A stretch of DNA of 64,000 bases from Tretioscincus oriximinensis (lineage: Eukaryota > Chordata > Lepidosauria > Squamata > Gymnophthalmidae): contig JAJVDF010000301.1 of NCBI GenBank assembly GCA_022410635.1, positions 32,680 to 96,679 on the forward strand. The letters are read 5' to 3'. The notes under the pieces were generated by a model that saw nothing but the letters and a program-made list of their open reading frames with translations, was not told the DNA's origin and searched no databases. Positions 1 to 10,894 of this stretch are shown here, piece after piece; within the stretch, counting starts at the first letter, position 1; every line of letters begins with the position of its first letter. The translations under genes were made by a program, and so were the position numbers.

Positions 1-372
1 CTTTGCTGAATCCACACCGGACACTTAACAAAGAGGCCCAAGTCCATGTGCTACTCCAGGGATTGGACAGGTCAACTATTGTTGGAGTTAGCCTATATAT
101 TATTAGGGCTTCCAGAATCAGATCATTGTTTTGGGAGCAAATTTCTAAGGCCCGTGACCCATTACNNATTTAGATGCTACTACTCACCCGGCTGAATATA
201 CACTGTTTTTAAACGATGTCATTTGATGTCATTCTTTTTACTCTATTTGTATTTTACCCTATTTATATTTATACTGTTTTTAATTGCTGTATTTTATTCT
301 ATTTGAAGCTTACTTTTTAACTTTTTAACTTTTTTGATATGGTCAAATGACTAATCAATAAATCTTTGAGAC
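1..372 (+). mobile_element. 3' end of an unidentified non-LTR retrotransposon, cut by the window edge
   Basis: Frame 3 stays open from base 3 to the NN at 166-167 (about 54 codons) and reads like the C-terminal tail of a LINE ORF2, with a basic 'RASRIRSLFWEQ' segment. It is followed by a T-rich untranslated stretch and an AATAAA-type end (aatcaataaatctttgag, about 353-370). The layout of ORF tail, AT-rich UTR and short A-rich end fits a LINE 3' terminus. I cannot place the family: Vingi-, L1- and L2-like elements all remain possible. An ordinary chance open frame is the alternative. Confidence 0.35.
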
Positions 373-419
373 CATGATTCAAGGGATTAGGAGACGTTTC
401 ATTTGATACGAAATGCTTT

Positions 420-1745
420 GCTATAAGTCGGGCAGTAAGAATTATCTGCCGCCACATCATTATGCTGCAGTTAGGAATGGCTATTTAATTTAACATTAAC
501 ATGCCTTGCTTTCTAAGCTATTACCAGGGGCATCAAAGAATGGTGATAGATTTACAGTACCTTTGAATTATTATGTGGTGGTAAATATCATAGTTTTGTG
601 AGCATTAAAATGCTCTGCGTGAATCAATATTTGCCAATGGATCGTAATGCTTGGGATGAAAGTGAGTATTGCAGCAGCAGGCATAATCTTGCCGGGGTCA
701 AATCCTGGTCAGTAAAACAATAATTTGTATAAAGCATGGTGCCACGGGATCATAATGCTTGGGTTAGAGGGATATTTCTTTGACATCGCAATGCTTCGCC
801 ATACAGCATTTACCTTTAACTTATAAGCAGCATGCATAGGATATACTATACTACTCAATCTTAATACCCAAGAATAAAACTCATTCTCTTTTGGCATTTG
901 AATGCCTGGCATGGCATTGGTCACCTTTGACTTAAAAGGGCTATACAGTAGGGGTATCTTGCCATTGGAGCATAAGACTGAGGATCCGAAGGCATTCTCT
1001 TTAGCATTAATATGCTGAAATGTTAAGGCGNGGACAATAATCTATTACTGTACAATGAAATTCCTGCACATATATGGATTCAACTAAGCACCTTTGCTGG
1101 GCTGGACAGTCACCTGGGATCTGGTTAAAGATCTGTGCTCACGTTGGGCAGGCATATATGTGGCAATGGCAATGAAATAGAGGAATATTGCACAAGAGGA
1201 CGCTGAGATAGGGAAGCTTACATCGCGGAGGTACAGTATATCTTATACACAGAAGTTCATAAATAAAGAACAAGCAAGGCTAGCTCACTGCTTTACATTG
1301 CTACCTAGTAGTAGAACATCGTATAGCTATCAACCACAAGGGTTGCAATTTCGGAAAACTTAATCTGTAGCCAAGTTTATAGCACACACCTGTTTTAAAG
1401 CAAAAACATTGCAGCTTATAACATTAGATCAGCCGTTTATGGCTCATAATGAGCATGCACTGGAAAACCCTCACCTTTGGCAGGCTGCAAATTTTACAGG
1501 TGATGCAATATCTACTTGAACGCCCCCTGAATGCCTTGCAGCAAAATATTTACCTATGATGCTGCAGGTAGGGTGCAATAATGTTGCCATTTGCCATTGA
1601 GTCAAAAGGGCAGGGCATCAAGAATGGCATTCCTTAGCTAGAAATTCATTGCAATAATATTGCCTGTGACAGTACAANCCCAGTGCAGTAAGATGGCCAG
1701 GGCAGCCATGTTAATAACAATTTGCTGAGGTNGGACCTGGCTTAA
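420..1745. repeat. Unclassified tract rich in AATGC/GCATT motifs
   Basis: This 1.3-kb tract repeats short related words at irregular spacing, such as cgtaatgcttggg (647), cataatgcttggg (752), cgcaatgcttcgcc (788), gaatgcctggc (901), gaatgccttgcag (1529) and gcaataatattgcc (1651). It differs in texture from its flanks. No open frame of interest, tRNA-like box or LINE motif is visible. It could be an ancient decayed tandem array or the untranslated part of a large transposon that continues into the next block. Confidence 0.3.
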
Positions 1746-2960
1746 ATTCAGAGGGTGACAATGGCCTCTGCCCCCTGGTGGCGCATGCAGGGGATACCTG
1801 GCTTGCTGGAAGGGCAACACTACAATGGTAAGTGTTTTATTTCACCTTGGACAAGCACATGGTCAGAGTTACCACTGTCAGGTGCTTTGGCGCCTGCTTG
1901 GGTCAGGTACATTTGGTGCTCAAGCCATTGGGTGGGGTTGGCCTTTTGATGCTCATTCAGCTAGTTGAAAGCCACACATGCTGTGAAGGGACCGGCTCTG
2001 GTCCTGTGCATATTACTTGGACTGCGGGAGGGATGTGGCCATTAAGAATGCCTGGAATATATTGGTACAACCAAAGAGCTGGGAGCAGTTAAAGTTGCTG
2101 ACAAGTATCTAATTTGGGCAAGATACGTTTGAAAAGGTCCTGACCCATTGTTTATGTTACTGTGTTTTGTTCTTGTTTTGTTTTCTCTTTTCTTGGAGCT
2201 GCTATGTTGATTGAAGTGGAGAGGCGCTGCTGAACCCCGACCAAGTGAAGGAGAAGGGTAAACGCCAAGGTAGTACGGAGGATGACACAGGCTGGCGGCG
2301 TGGCAGTAGGGCACAATGCCTTCAATACAAAGGCAACTGCCCGGTTCAGGCCCAGTGGAGTTCACGTGTTGGGGCAGGCATGCAGGCACGGCTGGAGAAC
2401 TCAGGAAGAGTTCTTTAGAATGGTTGGTATAGAGTAGGAGGTGGTCTGGCGGAGAGCAAGGATGCTCTAGTGGTGGTGGCACAGCTTGGTGAAGTCGAGA
2501 GGAGCCACGAAAACCTGAAGAAAGGGGTCCCCATGGCTACCTCATAGCTGCAGGGCCTTTCCTAAAAGGGTTCTGAACTTGTGTGCTTACCTGTGGGGAC
2601 CGGTAGGTTGAACGCAGGTTTGGACTCATTGAGGTGGGCCGTCCACAGGACGGATTCTTGAAGGCCCTCACAAACCTCTTTGATCCTCGGAAGAGTACCC
2701 ACAGTATGGGTGGGTCGCTTTGTGCTGCTGGACAGCTCAGGTGCCTAGACAAAAGGGGCTGACCTGCCGGGTGGAGGCAGCCTCGGTCCTACGTCACGAG
2801 GGCGTGGACCAGTGGGTCGACCGGCAAGGACCGAGCTGGGNAGATGGTATGGCATGGGCGGCCGCGCTGACAAGAGCAGGCGCCCAGATGGGGCCACGCC
2901 CTGTGATGTGGCCCAGTTAGTTGTAAGTCAGGCTGGGTGGCTGACCTGGCCCAGTGATGC
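1746..2960. other. GC-richer block of unknown origin, possibly transposon-derived
   Basis: Base composition rises sharply compared with both sides. A minus-strand open frame of 146 codons (2042-2482) has no recognisable domain. On the plus strand 2227-2418 is open for 63 codons and contains a Cys-x5-Cys segment (QCLQYKGNC) that weakly recalls the zinc knuckle of DIRS/Ngaro gag proteins, but no reverse transcriptase follows. The best guess is an old LTR or DIRS-type untranslated region. Function and family are not established. Confidence 0.3.
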
Positions 2961-2963
2961 CAG

Positions 2964-3376
2964 TTACCATAAAAACAGGCTTGGAAGTGCTGTGGTGCCA
3001 CTCTAAGCGTACATCACATGTTTCTGCTCCGCAGTTCCTGGTGAAAGTGCGTCATTGCTGTTGATTTTTGTAATTCACGCCACTTGTACTCTGATAACNG
3101 AGATCAGAGAACAAAAGGCTTTTGTTTTGCATTCCCTCCAGGCTCAGCTACTTCTCTCCCTCCTCTGGAAAAGCAGGTTCTTCCCTGCTACTGCAGCCCG
3201 CTGGGAACAAAGATTCATTGAGAACTCAGCAGCCAAGAAATGGGGCCGTTAACGTGAAATGAATCCTCAGGTAAAAATGCCTGCACTTTAAGCTCTCACT
3301 TTGCTTTCATTTTGGAATGGTAAAATCCATTTTCCATTCCTTTGCAAATGTCTAATGGGAATGCAGCCCTAAAATA
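2964..3376 (+). repeat. 0.42-kb interspersed repeat, copy A
   Basis: It aligns along its length, in the same orientation, with 15421-15857. Shared landmarks are ttaccataaaaac at the left, gtttctgctccgcagttc, cattccctccaggctcag, and the right end aatgggaatgcagcc(c)taaa. The right end resembles the terminal inverted repeat of the foldback element at 12.3-13.0 kb, which suggests a non-autonomous DNA transposon related to it. No coding capacity is seen. Confidence 0.6.
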
Positions 3377-3789
3377 ATTAAGCACTATCTCTCTGGCCTT
3401 CTACTTTCAACTGAAACTTGTACAAGAATCTTTTAATGTAGATTTTAGACTGCCTCNCTTCTTATTGCCATCACAGAGAAAAGCAGGTCCTTAAAGCTGT
3501 TGCATACTTCTAATTTAACAAAGATGGCTCTGGTTAACGTAACAAACATATAGATTTACACACATTGTTTAAGCATAAACCCTACAACTCCACTTTGTTA
3601 TAGTACTAAAAACATCCTAATCCAATAGAAATGGATTTCCTCTTGATTGTGAACATATTAAAATAAAAAANACTGTGCTTTTCTTTTTCTTCTAAAAACC
3701 ACTACATGTGAAGTGATCCCTGAGTTTTCTTTTCAAAGGCAAACTATTTAGTTTACCTTTGAAACTACTGTCTCCTCCCCATTTTTAGA

Positions 3790-3890
3790 AAAGGCTGTTT
3801 TTAATGTGTTGAAATTATGGTTTTATTGTTAACCGCCCTGAGACCTACGAGTATAGGGCGGTATAAAAATGTAAATAAATAAATAAATAT
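3790..3890 (+). mobile_element. L2-type LINE 3' tail
   Basis: The sequence ends in aaccgccctgagacc...tatagggcggtataaaaatgt followed by (AAAT)n. The CCGCCCTGAGACC / GGGCGGTATAAA pair can fold into a short stem and is the same end seen on the long L2-type element at 17.0-19.95 kb. Only the last 100 bases of the element are present, as expected from 5' truncation during reverse transcription. Confidence 0.8.
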
Positions 3891-3894
3891 TTAA

Positions 3895-5520
3895 AGGGCA
3901 TAATTTGCACTCATCATTTTGTACATTTTTCTTCTTTAATAATTGGTGTTTCAATGACATGCAGTTTGTCTGAAGATACAAGGAACCAACACAACTTTTA
4001 TGTCCTGTACCTTACCCAGTGCAGTTGCTTTGTCATAGCTGTGTCACACAGATAACGTATGACGCAAGAGGGGAAAGAACTGAAGGGGCAGTGAGTTGTA
4101 GCTGCTTTTTAAAAGAAGCCAGGGGTGAGGTGGGAATCAATAATAAATTATTGATCTTTCTTGCAGGTTGGCTTACCTATATGTCGTCTCTGACATGTAC
4201 CTACAGCAATAAATTAATTTATTTTAAACTTTTAAAAATGTCTCTCCTGAGATAACATGTAAACATATATTNCTCTTACAGAAATAATACGAGCTAGTGG
4301 GGGAACTTTCTAGAATCTAATACTGCAAGATATTTTTATAGCTTAATGAAAGTTGGGTTAGGGCAACTAGANGGAGATGGAGTGAGTAGAATGGTCTATA
4401 ATTTACTAATGTAAAATGATCAGGATTCATGTTGTCTATAAAACATGAAAAACATTCATTCCTCACCAATTAGATCATAGTTCAGCCCTTGGTTCCTTTC
4501 AGCTGCTAGACATAAATGAATGCTGTGGTTAAATTAAACCCTTCAACAGCCCAAGCAGGCTTGAAAGAAATGCCTTGTGGATGTTATTAACATGCATATT
4601 TAAGTGCTATTTTTAAAGTTTAACTGCAAGCCATAGCAAGCACAAATGTTTGTAATAGCTATTTCAGGACTGTAGCATTACTTTAAAAGCTTCTGTCTTT
4701 CCTTGCTTTCACAGCAACTAATTCTCTCACAATAATTTTTGTTTTCATCTGTTACTGCCATTAATAGCTCTTTCGGCATGTGATGACAAGAAAACAGATT
4801 TTAAAGGAACGGCACGCTCTAGTTTCAGACAATGGACTATATAAAATGCAATATATTTCAATGGAAAGCTAGGATGGATTTTGAACAATTAATGATTTTT
4901 AGGGGTAGGCTTAACTATTTTAAAGAATATTAAAAGAACCGTAGCTCTTTTCCTCTTTTCCCTTAAGAACATCGACTCATCATCCCAGTTACAAATAGTT
5001 TTTGAAACTCTTAGTTGTGGCAAAGGGAAATATACAGCATACTATGATTTTGGGTTTAAGTGTTATGAGTGTATATAAGTTGNGTTTCAAATTAATTGTA
5101 TTTTTTAAGTAATGGATCAGCTACCTTATGTCAGAAACAAAAATAAGCTGAAAAGTCAATTATCCTAATTTAAANGTTGGCCTTAACAATGGCTTTCATT
5201 TTCATTACTAAACTTAATCTACATGCAATGAATAGGAAAGTGAAATTGCTTCTATTGTTATACCAGTAAAAGGTGAAATATTCTTTTTCTTTTTCTTTAA
5301 TGGAAACAATAATAAATGCATTTGTACACACGACAGCATTTTTCCTCCAGAATGCTGTGATGTTTTCATATTTTGAGAAGATGCATTAAAAAGAAAATAC
5401 AGGCTATATTCATTTTGTGGTCCAGGTTTTTAACATTTTATATTCTGTTTTTTAAAGATCTTATTACATTTTGAAGAAAGCTACTTAATTTCAAGTTATC
5501 CGACTATGGCTGGATCTACA
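3895..5520. other. No recognisable feature
   Basis: AT-rich unique-looking sequence. The 78-codon frame at 4019-4255 has no domain or exon signals that I trust. I saw no repeat ends or RNA gene. Confidence 0.5.
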
Positions 5521-5526
5521 CTGCAC

Positions 5527-5884
5527 TCTTTTTATTTATTTTTTTACATTTCTATACTGCTATATACCTGATGGTCTCAGGGCGGTTTATAGTAACATAT
5601 TAAAACATATTAACATATTAAAAAGCAGCAACGTATGAAAATAGGGAAGGTCAGTTTTCTTAGCCAAAGGCCAGTCCAAAGAGGTGTGTCTTCAAGCATT
5701 ATCTGAATGCGCAGAGAGATGGTGATTGAAGCATCTCGGGGGGAGGACTATTCCATAGTCTGGTGGCTGCCGCAGAGAAGGCCCTACCCCTGGTTCCCAC
5801 CCTATCTGCCACTGAGGGGAGGTGGTACAGTCAGAAGGGCCTCCCCTGCAGTTCCTACGGCACAGGCAGGTTGATATGGGGGAA
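5527..5884 (-). mobile_element. L2-type LINE 3' region, interrupted by a SINE
   Basis: Read on the minus strand this is the C-terminal coding end, 3' UTR and tail of an L2-type LINE: the block ctgatggtctcagggcggtttata is the reverse complement of the L2 end, and ccaaaggccagtccaaagaggtgtgtcttcaag matches the reverse complement of 19751-19785 in the long copy (encoding LKTHLFYLAFG). The homology stops at 5884 where a SINE begins, and resumes after it at 6194-6235. Confidence 0.75.
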
Positions 5885-6193
5885 GGCTCAGTTGCTAAGG
5901 AAATGGTGTCTCATCTGGGAGATTGGGTTTCGAAGCCCTATGTTGGACGTGGAGAGGAGTGAGCACTTTCTTCTTGCCTGTAGCTCTAGCCAACCCAGCT
6001 ATTCAAAAGCAAGAATTACAAGAAATTGCAACTGACTGCAAGTAGATACATAGGAACCACCATAGCNTGGTGGGGAAAATATAATGTAAACCTTTGTGCA
6101 AAATACCCTTGTAAGCTGCTTTGAGTCCTTTTGAAAGGTGAGAAAAGTAGGGTATAAGAACCCAGTTCTTCTTCCTCTTTTTCTTCTTCTTCT
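5882..6193 (+). mobile_element. tRNA-derived SINE, family B, copy 1 (nested)
   Basis: It starts with an A-box-like ggctcagttgctaagga and has a good polymerase III B box in gggtttcgaagcccta (5925-5940). It continues through the family body agctctagccaacccagctattcaaaagca and a tail tttgagtccttttgaaaggtgagaaaagtagggtataagaaccc ending in (TTC)n. It lies inside a minus-strand L2 copy, so it is younger than that element. 'gatat' occurs on both sides of the insertion and may be part of the target duplication. Confidence 0.8.
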
Positions 6194-6240
6194 GGATATT
6201 TGGGACCCAAATTATGTAAGGCTTTANAGCAAATTGNCAG
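6194..6240 (-). mobile_element. Continuation of the L2 copy beyond the nested SINE
   Basis: gatatttgggacccaaattatgtaaggctttana is the reverse complement of the L2 segment aaagccctaaataacttgggccccaaatatc at 19533-19563. Together with 5527-5884 it shows one L2 copy split by the SINE. Confidence 0.75.
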
Positions 6241-7060
6241 TCTAATTTTTTAGACTATATTTTTGGTCTAATTTTCACTCACAACAAGATAAAGGATGGC
6301 CATTTCTGTCAGTTTACTTCACAAAAAGATCTTGCCCGCGAAACCATTCACAATTCCTTGTTTGTGATTGGATTATTTGTATTCTTGTTCTGATCCCCTT
6401 TTTCATATGTGAGTGAACTGAATTCAAAAGAAAAAGACCGTCTAAGTCCAGGAGGCTGCTTGTACTGTACCATAAGTTTTTAATTCATGATTGTTGCTTC
6501 AAATTTAACAGTACTGTGCAGATAATTGATATCTTGCAACTTTCTTTCTCATTGAAAGACATGCAAATTATTGCAAGAATTCCTGTGCAGCCATCCAGAT
6601 GGCTTGCTAATATCACAGAGTTTTCAGAGTTCTTTGAAAAGCTATGAGGAAATAGTGTAACAAAGGACCATTTTAATGCCACGTAAGGCAGAACAGTTTC
6701 TGTTACAATAAACATCACATTTCAAGGCGAAATTTCAAGCTCTTTAATCCATATTTTTTACAGAATGCTCTTTTTCTGCATCAAAAGTTTCCCATAAGAG
6801 CACATGAGGAGCCCTGCTGAATTGGGCCACAGCCCTTATAGTTAATAGCTTCAAGTATTTTGAAGGGTTTGGACTCTTTTCACTTTTCCTTTTCTAGTTT
6901 TCTCATTTGATGGAAAATTACTGTATATTAAATTGTATCANTACACTAGCTTGAGTTATAGATGTTCTGGATGGAAACATGAGGCACAGTATTCTACTAC
7001 ATTCTCCACTTTTGAACCATTTTTAAAAAATGTATATGGTGTACGTTATTTTGCTACAGT
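6241..7060. other. Mostly featureless, with one short CR1 relic
   Basis: No coding or RNA feature is seen. Bases 6792-6835 (cataagagcacatgaggagccctgctgaattgggccacagccc, here split for reading) match the extreme 3' end of CR1 on the minus strand, listed separately. The rest appears unique. Confidence 0.4.
6792..6835 (-). mobile_element. CR1 LINE 3' terminal relic
   Basis: taagagcacatgagga and gccctgctgaattgggcc are diverged forms of the CR1 end aagaacataagaggac...ctgctgaatcaggcc seen at 28.86 and 33.30 kb. Only about 45 bases survive. Confidence 0.6.
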
Positions 7061-7065
7061 TGGCC

Positions 7066-7160
7066 CAGCAAAGAGGAGCTTGTAGCACTTTGGGGACTTA
7101 AGAAGGAGAAGGTAAGTGACATGAGCTTTCATAGACAAGTCTATTCTTCAGTTCCTACGC
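7066..7160 (+). repeat. Reptile MITE-like repeat ('agctttcgtagac' family), copy 1
   Basis: It shares cagcaaagaggagcttgtagcact, gagactaa-like sequence and gagctttcatagacaagtctattcttcag with 7501-7590 and 31781-31902. The core agctttcRtagacaRgtctactTcttcag contains a small palindrome around tagac/gtcta. The family is familiar from reptile genomes. I do not assign a superfamily. Confidence 0.6.
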
Positions 7161-7500
7161 TGCAGCTGAACACTCTGGCATCCAATATGAATATTCAAGT
7201 CTGTATATTCTAGAATAAAGAAGTCCAATCAGTGCTTTATTCTGTATTATTGAAGTCAAGCGGTATAAGTAAATGGCGTCTGGATGCAACCTAAGGATAA
7301 AGTAAGATATTGATTGGCAGACATAAGACTTTCATATACCAGTAATTTAATGGTAAAACAAACTGCTTAGAAACAGCAACTGGTTTTGTTCCAACCACTC
7401 CCTGGAAGCAGGCAGTGGCCAAGAAAACTGTATAGTCGTGTCAATGCTAGCTGGGTTTATCCAACAACAATATAACTGGATGTATCTAACAACAACAGGA

Positions 7501-7592
7501 AACAGTAAGTCCAGCAAGGGGCCTTGTAGTACTTGGAGACCAGTAGGTGGCCTGAGCTTTTGTAGACACGTCTACTTCTTCAGATGCAAAAA
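7501..7592 (+). repeat. Reptile MITE-like repeat, copy 2
   Basis: aagtccagcaaggggccttgtagtact...gagcttttgtagacacgtctacttcttcagatgc is a second copy, about 0.43 kb after the first and in the same orientation. It is followed at once by an A-rich stretch and the BovB/Sauria-type end. Confidence 0.6.
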
Positions 7593-7617
7593 AAGAAAAA
7601 GAAAAGGAAACAATAAA

Positions 7618-7728
7618 TATGACTTTGAGCAAACTCTGGGAGGAAGCAAAGGACAGAAGAGCCTGACCTACTAGGGTCAACAGGGCCAAGAAAGTCAGAC
7701 ATGACTTAACAACTCAGCAACAGCCAAA
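7618..7728 (+). mobile_element. BovB (RTE) LINE or Sauria SINE 3' end
   Basis: gactttgagcaaactctggg, aggacagaagagcctgacct, gggtcaacagggccaag, aaagtcagacatgacttaac and aactcagcaacag follow in the order of the BovB 3' terminus, which Sauria SINEs share. No tRNA-like head is visible upstream, where the MITE-like copy sits, so a truncated BovB end and a SINE tail cannot be told apart. This end is one of the better clues for a squamate source. Confidence 0.75.
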
Positions 7729-7729
7729 C

Positions 7730-8650
7730 ATCATCCTTTTAAATAAAATGAAGGCATATAAAATAAAAAGGTTAGGAGAACAGCATACATTCAAATAAAG
7801 GGGAATATAATAAAAAAGGGAAGCTTTCATTCTTTTTCTCCTGTTCTGATAATCAAAGAATTACATCTTTACAAGGTGCATCTCAAAATAAGCTTAAATT
7901 CCCAGTGGCCACAAGAATACTGTCGACTTTGATCTGCAGCTTACACAAGCAGCCGTCTTCTGATCTCTTCAAAGTTTTGGTTTTGTAACTTAAGGGCATT
8001 CGAATAAAGCATTCTCAAAAGTGAAGGATGCCCTATTGGAAATGATAGGATGAGGCTGTGCAACTTACCGGTACGGGTGATCTGATACAGGCTCAGCAGG
8101 AAGTTTACATTAGAAATGAGCACTGTGTATGATGCTAAAAGATTTGTGGTAAAATCTCTCTACTTGTCAGCTTCATTCTGTGTGCAGTTATAGCATCAGA
8201 AAAGAAGAGGATAGTATTTTTAAAAAATATGTATGGAAATGCTTACATATAGAGCAATCTGTGTTTGATGTTTGATGAACTACAGAGTCAACAGCATAGA
8301 CATTAAAAAGCTTTTGTTCTTGATAAGATTCACATGGTACAATTATGGTGCAATCAGTGTTCCTTGAGATTACAGGGTCAGCATGTTTGCGAACACTTGN
8401 ATTTCAATGGGTGTACTGGAAGAGTGTGGAGTTTGCATGTGACTGCACTTATCCCATAGTAAATGCTATATAGATGTAGTGCGAAAAAATACTCTCGTCT
8501 TCTACTGTGCTATCACAATTGCTTATGTGGATTCACTTGATCCACTTTGCTTGAGTCAGTGTACTGGAGCAGAACTTACTTGGAGCCACAAATACTGGTT
8601 CATTCTATGGGTCCAAATGGATTTCCTTCAGTCACACTGTGGTAAGCGAT
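7730..8650. other. No recognisable feature
   Basis: AT-rich DNA. The short open frames here have no domain similarity I can recognise, and no repeat end is visible. Confidence 0.45.
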
Positions 8651-8654
8651 GTCA

Positions 8655-8696
8655 GTTGCATATACCCCTTTGCTCTACGTTGCATATACCCCTTTG
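8655..8696 (+). repeat. Short direct repeat, 18-bp unit twice
   Basis: gttgcatatacccctttg occurs at 8655-8672 and again, exactly, at 8679-8696, with six bases between. Confidence 0.9.
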
Positions 8697-8699
8697 GTG

Positions 8700-10296
8700 G
8701 ACCCAAATAGTTAAAGTCTCTAACAGATTTGTCTTTATTTCCTTGCCATAACTGTAACATCTCTGGTTAGAAACTTCTCTCAATGTAACTATGGATCCTG
8801 GCCAAGCCTCCTTGTCTACCTGGCTAACTTCCACTCACTCTCAGACCCCTATTCCTTCCAACATTCTTTTTTCTTTCAAAAGACTAGAGTCTATATTGCT
8901 ATTGATTATGCAACCCATACAGGTATGCAGAANGGAGGTTCTTGGTACAGGATGTTTAAAGCCATCAAGCTTTTACCCAGTTGTGAGAGGAAATAGGGTC
9001 TCTTTGCAGTGCGGTTCTGGTTTACTTGAAAAGTGGAGAATCTTCCTAGTGAATTTGAATGTGGGGTAGCTTTCCTTTTTATCTAAAGAAGAAGACATTC
9101 AGATACTTTTCCCAACGTTACTATATTACTGCTGATCTTCCACAGGAGAAGAATTTAAGACTTACCTGTACTAGACTGAAATTATATATCAAAATAGGGA
9201 TAGTCATTCACATGCTAGTGCAAAGACTAAGGAAGGCCCAAGTTGGCTTTTGGTTAGCTTTATCCAGCATATGGTTGTCTGGTCCCTGTTCTGAGATATA
9301 GTCTAGAATAAGGCCTTGTGCAGAAAGGACCATAGTGTTTGAATATTAAGACTACCTGCTTATTGAAATGTCCCAAATGAAGTATTGTNCTATTTGATTT
9401 TAGTTATCTAATAGGTTCATGTGTTATAAACAGTTGTTGAATAAGAGAAGATGTAAGAGGCCTGATCTGATTGGTTTGGGAAATGTGGTTTCTTCTTCAA
9501 TGCGGTTCAAAATGAGTCTTTTTCAGCATAGGATCTTTTTCTGGGATATAGNTCAGNATAGGAGCGTGCTACCTATATGTTAAGTTAGATATTCCAGTTC
9601 TTAGAATATGATATTCTAAGTTCCAATTCTTAGGTATAAAGTAGGGGCTGGAAATACATTTTCTGCTTAACAGGAGGGTCTCTGGGTAAAACTTAAATCT
9701 CCCCTTCTTCCCAGACCAAATTTCCCTTCCAATTTTGTCTCCTTTTTCTCTCATTTCTACAATGGGCAGGATAGCGAGAGAGAGAAAAAACAAACCTATT
9801 CTTTTCTGCTTTATTACCTTTATTTCATTGCATCAGGAGCCTGAGGGCAGGAGGAAATGGTCTTCGGTTTAGCTACCTGACAGGGGTGTGGAAAAAGGTA
9901 AAACATGCCCAAATAATCTCAGTAACGTAAAAAGCAACCCCTTGGTACATGCCGAATATTAGAGCAGATAGTCCATTTGCATGAAATTTAAGCAGTTGAG
10001 CTACTGCAGGGATGTATACGGTCTAAATGAAATGCCTGAAAAAAAATTTCCAGGAATGGAAAATATTGTACATAGTCTCAAGTTCTTTGAAAGAATGGTG
10101 GAATAAAAATACAATAAATAATTTGGAATCCATTCATCTCCATTCTAACCTATCTAGCTAGATAGCACTTTTACTTGTAAACAAAATAATTCCATTGAAA
10201 GACAAACAGACCACTCTTGTTCTTTNCTTTCTTGCTCACTATGTCAAATTCATGCATGTTTAATGTGGTTGCAGTCAGCATCCTTCAACTTCGCCT
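8700..10296. other. No gene; contains diverged copies of a dispersed motif
   Basis: No coding exon is recognised. Around 9283-9330 (ccctgttctgagatatagtctagaataaggc) and more weakly 9528-9565 there are copies of a motif also found near 27.73, 42.07 (inverted) and 60.63 kb. These may belong to one old repeat family. The remainder looks unique and AT-rich. Confidence 0.4.
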
Positions 10297-10297
10297 C

Positions 10298-10891
10298 TGT
10301 CATGAATTACAGGCTGAAGGAGTCTGCACTCCTCTGCTGCAACTTTTCCAAGACAGTTTCCTGAGACTAGACAGCAACCCAAACCTGGCCTGGGGAGTAG
10401 ACCTTACCTGTGCTACACCCTGATTCCTCCTTGTTAGCTGTAGCCAAGCTCATGCCAGAGGGGAAAAAGAAACACAGAAAATAGTCCAAACAGTCTGAGC
10501 TCAGAGATAGGAAGGAAGCCAGAAATGTCTGAAACAGTCCAAGGTCAACATACAAAGAGTAGTCTATTAGGGAAGCTGCATACACACACACACCAAACAC
10601 GTAAATTGTCGCCAGCAAATTGCTGGCAGGCTCAGGATGGTTTAAATAGACTCTTCGGTCTGCTGTTTCAACCCTTTCGAAAAAAGACGCTGAGAATGCT
10701 GAAGCTCCGCCTGCTGTTTCCTGCCTGCTAGAAACTTCTTAACCCTATCCTGCCTGGAACTTTCACCATGCTCTTCCTCATGTGGTCCAGACTCTGGGGA
10801 AAAGTCTGGNTGCTGGGCCAGGTGTGTCTGTTGGGAAGCTTCCTCACCCTCTGAGCTACAATGCTGCCCCAGATCAGACCTGGCCTTGACA
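10298..10891 (-). mobile_element. Candidate solo LTR
   Basis: On the minus strand the 594-bp block begins tgtcaaggccaggtctgatc and ends gcctgtaattcatgaca, so it has the TGTCA...TGACA termini typical of retroviral or Gypsy-type LTRs. The flanking 5-mers gcctc and atctc differ only by two transitions and could be a decayed target duplication. A TATA-like tatttaaa occurs inside (complement of 10640-10650). The block is moderately GC-rich compared with its flanks. No gag, pol or env coding sequence is next to it, so it would be a solo LTR. Superfamily (Gypsy or endogenous retrovirus) is undecided. Confidence 0.5.
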
Positions 10892-10894
10892 ATC

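Noticed and set aside
2042..2482. 146-codon minus-strand open frame
   Set aside because: Repetitive Pro/Ser/His-rich composition, no domain, lies in a GC-rich block where long chance frames are expected.
5925..5940. tRNA gene suggested by the strong B box
   Set aside because: The same box occurs in four SINE copies with a common body and tail; no cloverleaf can be completed.
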